This document shows positions 1 to 9,351 of a DNA stretch of 64,000 nucleotides, piece by piece. Origin of the DNA: Chromobacterium subtsugae (lineage in GTDB: Bacteria > Pseudomonadota > Gammaproteobacteria > Burkholderiales > Chromobacteriaceae); NCBI RefSeq assembly GCF_001676875.1, contig NZ_JYKA01000016.1, positions 1-64,000 on the forward strand, read 5' to 3'. A program made the translations under genes and the position numbers. Every line of letters starts with the position of its first letter. Position 1 is the first letter of the stretch. Below the pieces are notes generated by a model that saw nothing but the letters and a program-made list of their open reading frames with translations, made no database searches and had not been told where the DNA came from.

Positions 1-2
1 CC

Positions 3-14
3 TGTTAAAGAGCG
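3..14 (-). promoter_or_regulatory. boxA antitermination element of an rRNA operon leader
   Basis: On the minus strand the sequence reads CGCTCTTTAACA, one base from the rrn boxA consensus TGCTCTTTAACA, which nucleates the NusB/S10 antitermination complex. It lies about 75 nt downstream of a strong promoter on the same strand, as in rRNA leaders. The 16S gene itself would lie to the left of the window, so the operon is inferred. Confidence 0.75.
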
Positions 15-91
15 GTGCCGATCGCTGCGTCGTCATCACCGGAACTGTTTTGTTTCCGCTGTTTCGTTCGCTGCGTCAGCTGAGGAGGCGA

Positions 92-120
92 ACTATACGC
101 CCGGGACCCACACCCGTCAA
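92..120 (-). promoter_or_regulatory. rrn P1-like sigma70 promoter
   Basis: The minus strand carries TTGACG, a 17-nt spacer and TATAGT. A/T tracts lie just upstream (121-150), as in an UP element, and a G/C-rich discriminator follows the -10. An ATTGAT/ATCAAT inverted repeat at 171-187 could be an upstream factor site. Together with the downstream boxA this is the expected layout of a growth-rate-controlled rRNA promoter firing leftwards out of the window. Confidence 0.8.
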
Positions 121-217
121 CACCTTTCGCCACAAAAAATGCAAAAAGATGGCGGAAGAACACGCAAACCATTGATAAACCATCAATATGACACAAAAAG
201 AATTTCAGCTCTTCATG

Positions 218-243
218 AAAAACGCCGCGATCCGCGGCGTTTT
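218..243 (-). terminator. Rho-independent terminator after the peroxidase gene
   Basis: A 9-bp stem AACGCCGCG/CGCGGCGTT with a 3-nt loop is followed on the minus strand by a run of U. It lies 30 nt past the stop of the peroxidase gene and separates it from the rRNA promoter. The flanking A and T runs could let it work in both directions. Confidence 0.75.
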
Positions 244-272
244 CGCTGCACTCCGTGCCCTGCTACGCGGCC

Positions 273-821
273 TCAAGGCTGCGCGGGAGCGGCCGGCGGC
301 TTCAGATAGGGCAGAAAAGCGTCCACCACTTCCGGCGCGTCCGGTTTCGTGCGGGTGGAGATGCTCACCACCTTGCTCGCGCCCGGCAGGATCAGGTACT
401 TGTGGAAGTTCCACACCGGCGCGTCGTCGGTGGCGGCGATCAACGCCTTGAAGAAAGGCTGCGCGTCGCCGCCGCGCACGTGGCCCTTGCCGGCCATCGG
501 AAAGGTCACGCCGTAATTGGCCTGGCAGAACGCGCCGATCTCGCTGGGCTGATCCAGTTCTTGGAAGAAATCGTTGCTGGGAAAACCGATCACCACCAGG
601 CCGCGCGGACCGTATTGCTTATATAGAGACTCCAGCTGGGTGAACTGCGGCGTGAAGCCGCAATGGCTGGCGGTGTTGACCACCAGCACCGGCTGCTCCG
701 CGTACTGGCACAGATTGATCTCGCCGCCCATCAAGCCCGGCACCTTGTAATTGAGCAATGGCGGGCACGCGGCCAAGGCGGCCTGCCCCCATAGCAACAG
801 CAGATATCCCCAACGTTTCAT
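273..821 (-). CDS. Periplasmic glutathione peroxidase
   Basis: A 182-residue glutathione peroxidase-family protein that would reduce hydroperoxides with thiol electrons. The N-terminus (MKRWGYLLLLWGQAALA-A) is a signal peptide, so it should act in the periplasm. The peroxidatic cysteine is C54 in NTASHCGFTPQF, and the WNFHKYL segment near the C-terminus carries the conserved Trp. The second conserved Cys of many bacterial homologues (GFPCNQF) is Ser here (GFPSNDF), so a resolving cysteine at that site is missing. The start is set by GGGGAGG upstream; a longer frame to 908 has no ribosome site. The thioredoxin gene just upstream on the same strand is a plausible electron donor by function, though it is cytoplasmic. 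Confidence 0.85.
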   Translation of the reverse strand: MKRWGYLLLLWGQAALAACPPLLNYKVPGLMGGEINLCQYAEQPVLVVNTASHCGFTPQFTQLESLYKQYGPRGLVVIGFPSNDFFQELDQPSEIGAFCQANYGVTFPMAGKGHVRGGDAQPFFKALIAATDDAPVWNFHKYLILPGASKVVSISTRTKPDAPEVVDAFLPYLKPPAAPAQP

Positions 822-935
822 GACGACCTCCCCGCCGGATGCGCCACCCGGCTTTGCTCCAGATATAAGAATAGGGCAATGCGCCCGCGCACTGCCCCAT
901 CCTCTCACATCGCGGCGGCACGCGCCGCCGGCCTG

Positions 936-1298
936 TCATTCCGGCTGGCTGGCGATTTCCGCGCGCACCTTGTCCATGTCCAAGTCCCGCAGGCTCTGCA
1001 GCAACTGCTCGAACTGCGCGCCCATCATCGCGCCGGCCTGGTTGAAGACCATGATGCCATCCTTGATGGCGATCAGCGTCGGAATGGAGCGGATATTGAA
1101 GTGGGCGGCCAGGTCGCGCTCGTCTTCGGTATTGATCTTGCCGAACACGATGTCGGCGTGCTTTTCCGCCGCCGCCTCGAACACCGGGCCGAACATCTTG
1201 CACGGGCCGCACCACGGCGCCCAGAAGTCCAGGATGACCAACCCTTCTTCCCTCATATTGGCGTTGAAATTGTCGGCGGTGAGGTTGATATAAGACAT
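936..1298 (-). CDS. Thioredoxin family protein
   Basis: A 120-residue cytoplasmic thioredoxin with the canonical WCGPCK active site at residues 29-34 (FWAPWCGPCK) and the cis-proline segment RSIPTL near residue 71. It would reduce protein disulfides using thioredoxin reductase. No signal peptide is seen. It is slightly longer than classic TrxA (about 108 residues), with an extra C-terminal tail (DMDKVRAEIASQPE), so it may be a second thioredoxin and not the housekeeping one. A GAAAGAGAG sequence upstream of the ATG serves as ribosome site. Confidence 0.9.
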   Translation of the reverse strand: MSYINLTADNFNANMREEGLVILDFWAPWCGPCKMFGPVFEAAAEKHADIVFGKINTEDERDLAAHFNIRSIPTLIAIKDGIMVFNQAGAMMGAQFEQLLQSLRDLDMDKVRAEIASQPE

Positions 1299-1423
1299 GG
1301 CGGCTCTCTTTCGTAATCGGGTGGCCCGCCAGCGGCGGGCTGTCTGCCATCAAGATATGAGCGGCCCCGGGCCATTGCAAGCGATCGCGCCGGTTGTATT
1401 TTTCAATCCGGCCGATAGCCCGC

Positions 1424-2626
1424 TCAGCCGACGAAGGGCAAAGCCAGGTACAGCTTGATCACGATGGCGTTGACGATGTCGATGAAGAAAGCGCCCACCA
1501 TCGGCACCACCAGAAAGGCCAGATGCGAGGGGCCGAAGCGCTCGGTCACCGCCTGCATATTGGCGATGGCGGTGGGCGTCGCGCCCAGGCCGAAGCCGCA
1601 ATGGCCGGCCGCCAGCACCGCGGCATCGTAGTTGCGCCCCATCACGCGGAAGGTGACGAACACGGCGTACAAAGCCATCGCCAGCGTCTGCAGCAGCAAC
1701 AGGGCGAAGATAGGCAAGGCCAGCGCCGCGAGGTCCCACAGCCGCAGCGACATCAGCGCCAGCGCCAGGAACAGCGACAGGCTGACGTTGCCCACCACCG
1801 ATACCTCGCGCTCGAAAACCTTGTACCAACCCAGCGCCGCCAAGCCATTGCTGATCAGCACGCCGACGAACAGCACGCAGACGAAAGTCGGCAGCTCGAA
1901 AGCCGTGCCTTTCAGCAGGCCGCCGAGAAAAGTGCCGCCCAGCAGGCAGACCGCGATCAATGCCAGCGTTTCGATGAAGGAATGCGGCGTGATCAGCCGC
2001 TGCGCGTCCGGCTGCTCGAAGCCTTGCGGCGGCTGATCGGCGTTGTGCTCGGCGCCCGGCGTATTCACCCGCTTGACCAGAAAGCGCGCCACCGGCCCGC
2101 CGATCAGGCCGCCCAGCACCAGGCCGAAGGTGGCGCAAGCCATCGCCAGTTCGGCGGCGGAGGCCAAGCCGTACTTGTCGGCGAAGGTGCCGCTCCAGGC
2201 GGCGCCAGTGCCATGGCCGCCGGACAAGGTGATCGATCCGGCCAGCAAGCCCATCAGCGGGTCCAGCCCCAGCGCGCTGGCCACCGCCACGCCCAAGGTG
2301 TTCTGCACCAACAGCAGGCCCACCACCACGCCGAGGAAGATGCCTACCGACTTGCCGCCCTGCTTCAGGCTGGCCAGGTTGGCGGTCAGGCCGATGGCGG
2401 CGAAGAAGGCCAGCATCAGCGGCGTTTGCAGCGAGGCGTCGAAGCGCACCTCCACACCGGAAAACTGCCGCGAGGCCAGCAAGGCGGCCGCGACCAGCAG
2501 GCCGCCGGCCACCGGCTCGGGGATATTGTAGGTGCGCAGCGCGCCGCTATGGGCGACCAGTTTGCGCCCCAGCAGCAGGACCAGCGAGGCGGCCACCAGC
2601 GTGCCGTAGAAGTCGAGTTGGATCAT
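1424..2626 (-). CDS. gltS: Sodium/glutamate symporter GltS
   Basis: A 400-residue inner-membrane Na+/L-glutamate symporter. It starts MIQLDFYGTLVAASLVLLLG and carries about ten hydrophobic segments and the two inverted-repeat glycine-rich hairpins typical of GltS (near LSGGHGTGAAW and GHCGFGLGATPTAIANM). The length matches the family. The start was chosen for GGGAGA 7 nt upstream; the frame upstream of it is not GltS-like. It stands alone, with its own upstream region. Confidence 0.92.
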   Translation of the reverse strand: MIQLDFYGTLVAASLVLLLGRKLVAHSGALRTYNIPEPVAGGLLVAAALLASRQFSGVEVRFDASLQTPLMLAFFAAIGLTANLASLKQGGKSVGIFLGVVVGLLLVQNTLGVAVASALGLDPLMGLLAGSITLSGGHGTGAAWSGTFADKYGLASAAELAMACATFGLVLGGLIGGPVARFLVKRVNTPGAEHNADQPPQGFEQPDAQRLITPHSFIETLALIAVCLLGGTFLGGLLKGTAFELPTFVCVLFVGVLISNGLAALGWYKVFEREVSVVGNVSLSLFLALALMSLRLWDLAALALPIFALLLLQTLAMALYAVFVTFRVMGRNYDAAVLAAGHCGFGLGATPTAIANMQAVTERFGPSHLAFLVVPMVGAFFIDIVNAIVIKLYLALPFVG

Positions 2627-2816
2627 CGGTTCTCCCTTTATCGTTTTCGAGCGAAAACGCGTCCGCGGCGCGGCGCAGACAAACCGATGAATCAGGAAGG
2701 CATGGAGGCGCTCCACATCCCGCCGCTGGCGCGGCGAGGCGGCGCGAAGGCCGCCGGCTGGCTGGTCGGCGACTCCATGCGGAAACGCGCTTTCTTATAG
2801 GAGAGCGGAAGCGGAG

Positions 2817-2840
2817 AAAAAGTTCGCGTAAAAACTTTTT
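2817..2840 (-). terminator. AT-rich hairpin after the rRNA methyltransferase
   Basis: AAAAAGTT and AACTTTTT form an 8-bp A/T-rich stem with an 8-nt loop, followed on the minus strand by U-rich sequence, about 20 nt past the methyltransferase stop. The stem is weak in G/C, so terminator function is only possible. The rest of 2627-2861 shows no gene. Confidence 0.35.
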
Positions 2841-2861
2841 ACAATCAGCGGCATGCGTTCG

Positions 2862-3806
2862 TCAGCCGCGGCTGATCTGCCAGCACTGGTGGATCTTGCG
2901 GTTGCGGAAGTCTTCCGGCACCGACTGCTCGCTGATATCGCGGATCTGATAATCGCCGCGCAGACGCTCGTCCAGCGCGAAGCTGCGCAGGTTGTTGGAG
3001 AAGTACAGCTTGCCGCCCGGCGCCAGCAGCGCCATCGCGTAGTCGATCAGCCAGACGTGGTCGCGCTGCACGTCCAGGATGTCGCGCATCTTCTTGGAGT
3101 TGGAAAAGGTGGGCGGGTCCATCACGATCAGATCGAACTGCTTGCCGGCGTCCACCGCCTCTTCCAGATACTGGAACACATCGGCGCGCACCAGCTTGTG
3201 CCGGGACGAGTCCAGGCCGTTCAGCTCGAAATTGCGGCGCGACCAGTCCTGGTAGGTATTGGACATGTCCACCGTCTCGGACGACGCCGCGCCGCCGGCG
3301 CCGGCGTAGACGGTGAAGCTGCCGGTATAAGCGAACAGATTGAGGAAGCGCTTGCCTGCCGCCTCTTCGCGCACCCGTTTGCGGGTGTTGCGGTGGTCGA
3401 GAAACAGGCCTGTGTCCAGATAGCGGTCCAGATTGACGATGAAGCGCTGGCCGAATTCCTCAACGATGAAATCGTCACCCTCGCGGCCCACCTTTTCGTA
3501 TTGGCTGACGCCCTTCTGGCGGCGGCGGTTCTTCAGCGTGACGGCGGCAGCGGCAATGCCGGTCACTTGCTCGATAGCCGCCACCACCGCGTCTATCCAG
3601 GCGCGGTAGTCGTCGTCGGCCATTTCCCAGCCGGTGTCGTACTCCTGCAGATGCACCTTGCCGCCGTAGATGTCGACCGCGAACGGGAACTGCGGCACGT
3701 CCTTGTCGTAGGCGCGCCAGGCGTCCAGCCCCTGGCGGCGCGCCCATTTGGCGTAATGCTTGTAATTCTTGGCCAGACGGTTGGCGAAGGCGCTGACATC
3801 CTGCAT
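2862..3806 (-). CDS. rlmK: 23S rRNA (m7G2069) methyltransferase, RlmK-like
   Basis: A 314-residue class I SAM methyltransferase. The opening (FANRLAKNYKHYAKWARR ... FAVDIYG) and the RQKG-QYEK motif match the C-terminal RlmK half of E. coli RlmKL, which makes m7G2069 in 23S rRNA; here it is a stand-alone protein, as in other Neisseriales. SAM motif I is FLNLFAYTGSFTVYAGAGG at about residue 157, and DPPTFSNSKKM is the catalytic motif IV. The RlmL half is not adjacent and must be elsewhere or absent. The assignment within the RlmI/RlmK group is from memory of family sequences. Confidence 0.8.
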   Translation of the reverse strand: MQDVSAFANRLAKNYKHYAKWARRQGLDAWRAYDKDVPQFPFAVDIYGGKVHLQEYDTGWEMADDDYRAWIDAVVAAIEQVTGIAAAAVTLKNRRRQKGVSQYEKVGREGDDFIVEEFGQRFIVNLDRYLDTGLFLDHRNTRKRVREEAAGKRFLNLFAYTGSFTVYAGAGGAASSETVDMSNTYQDWSRRNFELNGLDSSRHKLVRADVFQYLEEAVDAGKQFDLIVMDPPTFSNSKKMRDILDVQRDHVWLIDYAMALLAPGGKLYFSNNLRSFALDERLRGDYQIRDISEQSVPEDFRNRKIHQCWQISRG

Positions 3807-3824
3807 GGCTATCCTCGAGACGGC

Positions 3825-3854
3825 AAAACAAACGCGCCAGACGAATCTGGCGCG
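3825..3854 (-). terminator. Terminator after the CoaD-type gene
   Basis: A 9-bp stem CGCGCCAGA/TCTGGCGCG with a 4-nt loop is followed on the minus strand by TTTGTTTT. It lies 30 nt past the stop of the adenylyltransferase gene and directly upstream of the methyltransferase start. Confidence 0.8.
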
Positions 3855-3883
3855 GCTGGTGATTCAAAACCGCATTATAAGCG

Positions 3884-4414
3884 CTATTGCTGCGAATACA
3901 TCGCCAGCATCTTGCGATAGACCGGCTCCGGCAGGTATTGGCGGATCATCCCTTCCCAGCCGCGCGGCCCCACCAGGCCCTTGACCATGGTGGACGACAC
4001 CTCGGCGTATTCGCGCGGCGGCAGCAGGAACAGCGTGGTGATGTCCGGGTGCAGGTCGGAGTTGATGTAGCGCATCGTGCGTTCATATTCATAGTCGCTG
4101 GCGGTGCGGATGCCGCGCACGATGTAATTGGCTCCCACGCTTTGCGCGTAGTTGACCAGAAACTGGTTTTCAAACACGTCCACCCGCAGCTTGCTGAAGC
4201 CGGCGGTGACTTCGCGCAGCAGCCCCACCCGCTGTTCGACATCGAAGGTGCAGTGCTTGTCCGGGTTCACCCCGACCGCCACGATGAGTTCGTCGAACAG
4301 TTCCACGGCTTCGCGAATCATCCACAGGTGGCCATTGGTCACCGGATCGAAGCTTCCGGCATACACGGCTCTCTTCAATTGACGTTTTCCTTTGGATTTT
4401 GGCATGAGTTCCAT
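3884..4414 (-). CDS. coaD: Phosphopantetheine adenylyltransferase-type protein
   Basis: A 176-residue nucleotidyltransferase with the signature [13 protein letters not shown] (the TNGH is the HxGH-type adenylyl-transfer motif) and the later [15 protein letters not shown] and SSTMVKGL segments of CoaD, which makes dephospho-CoA from phosphopantetheine and ATP. It differs from the commonest CoaD at the C-terminus ([22 protein letters not shown] in place of the usual GGDVSHFLP region) and has about ten extra residues before the fold, so it could be a diverged paralogue. Two ATGs (4414 and 4405) are possible; neither has a strong ribosome site. Confidence 0.7.
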   Translation of the reverse strand: MELMPKSKGKRQLKRAVYAGSFDPVTNGHLWMIREAVELFDELIVAVGVNPDKHCTFDVEQRVGLLREVTAGFSKLRVDVFENQFLVNYAQSVGANYIVRGIRTASDYEYERTMRYINSDLHPDITTLFLLPPREYAEVSSTMVKGLVGPRGWEGMIRQYLPEPVYRKMLAMYSQQ

Positions 4415-4505
4415 GGCGAATGTATCTTGCGAAGGCGGGAGGGTAAAGGAATATTTGTGCGATGCGGCAAAACGGCGCCGCACCGCCCACATTGTCAAAA
4501 TTCTG

Positions 4506-4913
4506 TCACAACTGGCAGTTGATCATCCAGTTGACGCCGAATTTATCACTAAAACAGCCAAAAAGCGCATTCCAAAAAGTCTTGCCCAGCGGCACCGTCA
4601 CCTGCCCCCCGGCGCTGAGCGCCGCGAAAGCCTTCTCCGCCGCCGCGGTGTCGCCGTCCAGGTTGATCGACAGCACAATCTGCTGGCTGGGCGGCGCCGG
4701 CCGGTCGGTGTCGGAAATCATCAGCACATTGGCGCCGAACGCCAGCCGGGCGTGCATCACCCAGTTCGGGTCGATATCGCCCATCGGCGGCGTGTCCTTC
4801 GGCGCGTCCGAATAACGCATCAGCATCGCGATGTCGCCGTTCAAGGCCTCGCGGTAGAACTGCAGCGCCTCTTCGGCGCGTCCGTTGAAATTGAGATACG
4901 GATACACATGCAT
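4506..4913 (-). CDS. VOC superfamily protein, PhnB/YjdN-like
   Basis: A 135-residue vicinal-oxygen-chelate fold protein of the PhnB-like group: it opens [20 protein letters not shown] and ends [11 protein letters not shown], both characteristic. Members bind a metal or small ligand as dimers; for this subgroup no reaction is firmly known, so the substrate is unassigned. A GGAGG site sits 7 nt before the ATG. It is single-gene in appearance, ending 91 nt before the start of the CoaD-type gene on the same strand. Confidence 0.8.
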   Translation of the reverse strand: MHVYPYLNFNGRAEEALQFYREALNGDIAMLMRYSDAPKDTPPMGDIDPNWVMHARLAFGANVLMISDTDRPAPPSQQIVLSINLDGDTAAAEKAFAALSAGGQVTVPLGKTFWNALFGCFSDKFGVNWMINCQL

Positions 4914-4973
4914 GGCAAGCCTCCGTCAGTGGTGGGAAAGCCAGTGTACGCCCGCGCTTACGACAATGAAATG

Positions 4974-5004
4974 AAAAAAGCCCGCGCCTTGACCGCGCGG
5001 GCTT
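4974..5004 (-). terminator. Rho-independent terminator of the dpp operon
   Basis: On the minus strand AAGCCCGCGC and GCGCGGGCTT flank a short loop and are followed by a U run (the A run at 4974-4979). It is just past the dppF stop and is the expected end of the five-gene dpp transcript. Confidence 0.88.
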
Positions 5005-5025
5005 GCTTGTCGGCAGGGCCAAGGC

Positions 5026-5989
<964 letters not shown>

Positions 5990-5997
<8 letters not shown>

Positions 5998-6970
5998 GCT
6001 GCTTCTCCTTGGCCAGCAACGGGTAGTGGCAACGCACCGCGCCATTCGGCTGCGGCGTGAGTCCCGGCCGCTGGCTGCGGCAGTTCTCCTGCACATACGG
6101 ACAACGCGGCGACAACAGGCAGCCGCTCGGACGGTCGTATTGTCCGGGCACGATGCCGGGCAACGTCGCCAGCCGGCGCGCGCCCTTGCTGTGCTCCGGA
6201 ATCGACGACAACAGCGCCTCGGTATACGGATGGGCCGGCTGGCGGAAAATGCCGGGCACGCCGCCCACCTCCGCCGACTGGCCGGCGTACATCACCACCA
6301 AGCGCTGCGCGACTTCGGCCACCACGGCCAGATCATGGGTGATCAGGATCAGCGCCATGTTCTGGCTCTTCTGCAGACTCACCAGCAGCTCCATGATCTG
6401 GGCCTGGATGGTGACGTCGAGCGCGGTGGTCGGCTCGTCGGCGATCAGGAGCTTGGGGTTGCAGGCGATGGCCATCGCGATGGCCACGCGCTGGCTCATG
6501 CCGCCGGACAGCTGGTGCGGATAGGCGTCCAGCCGCGAAGCCGCGGCCGGAATCTCCACCTGCTGCATCAGTTCCAGCGCGCGCGCTTTCAAGGCGGCGC
6601 CGCGCAGGCCCTGGTGCACTTTCAGCACTTCCATGATCTGGTAGCCGACGGTATAGCTGGGATTCAGCGCCGTCATCGGATCCTGGAAGATCATCGAGAT
6701 ATCCTTGCCGACGATCTTGCGGCGGCCGCGCGCGGAGATGGTCAGCAAGTCTTTGCCGTCGAAGCTCAGCTCGTCGGCGACGATGCGGCCCTGGCCTTCC
6801 AACAGGCCCATCATCGCCATCATGGTGACCGATTTGCCGGAGCCGGACTCGCCGACGATGCCGACGATTTCCCCTTGCGCCACAGTCAGGTCCAGCCCCT
6901 CCACCGCGCGGAAGGGATTTTTCTCGGCGCCGAACTCCACCGACAGATTCTTGATTCGCAACAGACTCAT
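5990..6970 (-). CDS. dppD: Dipeptide ABC transporter ATPase DppD
   Basis: The 326-residue partner ATPase. Walker A is GESGSGKSV (Val instead of the usual Thr/Ser at the end, as is normal in DppD/OppD), the signature is LSGGMSQR, and Walker B is [12 protein letters not shown]. The oligo_HPY C-terminus is present ([14 protein letters not shown] ... [10 protein letters not shown]). The start [13 protein letters not shown] is 11 nt after the dppC stop; the much longer upstream frame overlaps dppC and is not real. It forms a heterodimer with DppF on the cytoplasmic face. Confidence 0.93.
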
Positions 6971-6981
6971 GTTTCTTATCC

Positions 6982-7896
6982 TCAGGCGGCGCGCTTCAGC
7001 TTCGGATCCAGCGCGTCGCGCAGGCCGTCGCCCATCAGGTTGATCGCCAGCACCGACAGCAGAATGGTCAGGCCCGGCAGCGTCACCACCCACCAGGCGC
7101 TCTCGATGTAATCGCGGGCCGAGGCCAGCATGGTGCCCCACTCGGCGGTCGGCGGCTGCACGCCCAGGCCCAGGAAGCCCAGCGCGGCGATTTCGAGAAT
7201 GGCCGAGGAAAAGCTCATGGTGGCGTGCACGATCAGCGGGGCCATGCAGTTGGGCAGCACGGTGACGAACATCAGCCGGAACAGGCCGGCGCCCGCCACC
7301 CGCGAAGCCACCACGTAGTCGCGGTTCAGCTCGGTCATCGCCGAGGCGCGGGTCAGCCGCACGTAAGCCGGCAACGACACGGTGGCGATGGCGATCATCG
7401 CGTTGGTCAGGCCGGGGCCGAGGATGGCCATGATGGCCACCGCCAGCAGCAGGGACGGCAACGCCATCATGATGTCCATCAAGCGCATGATGGAAGCGCC
7501 CAGCGCCTTCGGGAAAAAGGCGGCCAACAGCCCCAGCACCACGCCGGGGATCAGCGCCATCAGCACCGACATCAGGCCGATGAACAGCGACAGTCTGGCG
7601 CCGTGGATCAAGCGTGACAGGATGTCGCGGCCCAACTCGTCGGTGCCGAACAGGAACTGCACGCTGCCGCCGGCCTCCCAGGCCGGCGGGGTCAGCATGT
7701 GGTCGCGGTACTGCTCGATCGGGCTGTACGGCGCGATGACAGGCGCCAACAGCGCACAGGCGACGATGAACAGCACGAAGATCAGGCCGGCGACCGCGCC
7801 CTTGTTGTGGGAAAAGCCCTGCCAGAACTCCTTCAGCGGAGACGGATAAGACAGCGCCAGGTCGGCCGGGGCCGCGTTTTGCTTGGTTTGGCTCAT
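6982..7896 (-). CDS. dppC: Dipeptide ABC transporter permease DppC
   Basis: A 304-residue permease with an N-terminal cytoplasmic stretch, a first membrane helix at about residues 35-55 ([19 protein letters not shown]), a periplasmic loop with the [13 protein letters not shown] motif of DppC/OppC, five more helices and the EAA-type loop ([19 protein letters not shown]) that contacts the ATPases. It starts 13 nt after dppB ends, so both are on one message. Confidence 0.93.
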   Translation of the reverse strand: MSQTKQNAAPADLALSYPSPLKEFWQGFSHNKGAVAGLIFVLFIVACALLAPVIAPYSPIEQYRDHMLTPPAWEAGGSVQFLFGTDELGRDILSRLIHGARLSLFIGLMSVLMALIPGVVLGLLAAFFPKALGASIMRLMDIMMALPSLLLAVAIMAILGPGLTNAMIAIATVSLPAYVRLTRASAMTELNRDYVVASRVAGAGLFRLMFVTVLPNCMAPLIVHATMSFSSAILEIAALGFLGLGVQPPTAEWGTMLASARDYIESAWWVVTLPGLTILLSVLAINLMGDGLRDALDPKLKRAA

Positions 7897-7909
7897 AATG
7901 CGTCCCTGC

Positions 7910-8938
7910 TTACTTGGCGTGACGGATGCGCGGGTTGGCGATGCCGTACAGGATGTCGACGATGAAGTTGGTGACGATCACCAGCGTGGCCACCATCAAA
8001 ATGCCGTTCTGCACCACCGGGTAGTCGCGGCGGGCGATGGCGTCGATCAGCCATTTGCCGATGCCGGGCCAGGAGAAGATGGTCTCGGTCAGCACCGCGC
8101 CGCCCATCAGCGTGCCCACTTGCAGGCCGATTACGGTCAGCACCGGGATCAGCGCGTTGCGCAGCGTATGGATGAAGATAACGCGGGCGGGCGACAGGCC
8201 CTTGGCGCGCGCGGTGCGCACGTAATCCTCGCGCAGCACTTCCAGCATCGACGAGCGGGTCATCCGCGCAATCACCGCCAGCGGAATGGTGCCCAGCACG
8301 ATGGACGGCAGGATCAGGTGGCTCAGCGCGCTCTTGAACGCGCCGGCGTTGCCTTCCGGATCGGCCATCTCGGCCAGATAGCTGTCGATCAGCATGAAGC
8401 CGGTGCGCGGATGGATGTCGAACATCAGGTCCATGCGGCCCGACACCGGCGTCCAGCCCAGCTTGACCGAGAAGAACATGATCAGGATCAGGCCCCACCA
8501 GAAGATGGGCATCGAGAAACCGGTCAGCGAAATGCCCATCACGCCGTGATCGAATAGCGAGCCGCGCTTGATCGCGGCCAGCACGCCGGCCAGCAAGCCC
8601 CAGACGACGGCGAACAACAGCGCCGACAGCGCCAGCTCCAGCGTGGCCGGGAACAGGGTCTTGAACTCGGTCCAGACGCCCACCTTGGTCACCAGCGATT
8701 CACCCAGATTGCCGTGCAGAAGGTTGGTGACATAGTCGAAATATTGCGCGTACAAAGGCTTGTCCAGCCCCAGACGATGCAGCGCCTCGGCGTGCAGTTT
8801 GGGATCGAGCGTGCGCTCGCCCACCATCACTTCCACCGGGTCGCCGGGAATCATGCGGATCAGGCCGAACGTGAGCAGCGTGATGCCGAAGAAGGTGGGC
8901 ACCAGCAGGCCCAGCCTCCGCAGAATGAATGCAAACAT
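7910..8938 (-). CDS. dppB: Dipeptide ABC transporter permease DppB
   Basis: A 342-residue permease that opens MFAFILRRLGLLVPTFFGIT, the typical DppB start, followed by IRMIPGDPVEVMVG and the coupling EAA loop ARAKGLSPARVIFIHTLRN. Six membrane segments are visible. GGAGAGG upstream of the ATG supports the start; a longer frame to 8989 lacks support. It is separated from dppA by a 413-nt gap containing a strong hairpin. Confidence 0.93.
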   Translation of the reverse strand: MFAFILRRLGLLVPTFFGITLLTFGLIRMIPGDPVEVMVGERTLDPKLHAEALHRLGLDKPLYAQYFDYVTNLLHGNLGESLVTKVGVWTEFKTLFPATLELALSALLFAVVWGLLAGVLAAIKRGSLFDHGVMGISLTGFSMPIFWWGLILIMFFSVKLGWTPVSGRMDLMFDIHPRTGFMLIDSYLAEMADPEGNAGAFKSALSHLILPSIVLGTIPLAVIARMTRSSMLEVLREDYVRTARAKGLSPARVIFIHTLRNALIPVLTVIGLQVGTLMGGAVLTETIFSWPGIGKWLIDAIARRDYPVVQNGILMVATLVIVTNFIVDILYGIANPRIRHAK

Positions 8939-9351
8939 GGATAAACCTCTCCTGGACGCAGGCGCGGCCTCGAACGCCGCGCGCGCCATCTAACCCAGAC
9001 ATCGCGTGCAAGGAATCGACACAGGAAAGGAAAACGGATCGCCTCTCGGCGAAGGGAGAAAAAAGGGTGCCGGGCAGCGGACAGGCAACTAAACCACCCA
9101 CCAGCCTTAGCTGCAGCCACTGCCGCGGCGAGGAAAACGATATCAGCGTCCCTCTTCCCGCGGCTTGACGCAGGTCAAGCCGGCTGCAAGCCGCCCCTCC
9201 CGCGTTCCACTCCATTCCTGTGCAGATACTGCCATGTCGGCGCCGGCGCCCTCTCTGCCGGACGGCTGTCAACGCCTACACTTGTCGCCAGGCGGCGGGG
9301 AGCGAGCTCCCCGCCGCCTCGTTCTGAAATAACGCCTTTTTCAGGCCAGCC
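8939..9351 (-). other. Intergenic gap between dppA and dppB
   Basis: No convincing gene is seen in these 413 nt. Near the dppA end lies a 13-bp hairpin (9291-9318), annotated separately. The remainder is GC-rich on the whole, with an A-rich purine stretch at 9020-9065 upstream of dppB. A secondary promoter for dppBCDF could be here, but I see no clear -35/-10 pair. Confidence 0.6.
9291..9318 (-). terminator. Intercistronic hairpin after dppA (attenuator or mRNA stabiliser)
   Basis: GGCGGCGGGGAGC and GCTCCCCGCCGCC form a perfect 13-bp arm pair with a 2-nt centre, 33 nt past the dppA stop. There is no U run on the minus strand, so it is not a textbook terminator. In binding-protein operons such a hairpin commonly protects the 3' end of the binding-protein message and lowers read-through to the permease genes. 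Confidence 0.7.
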
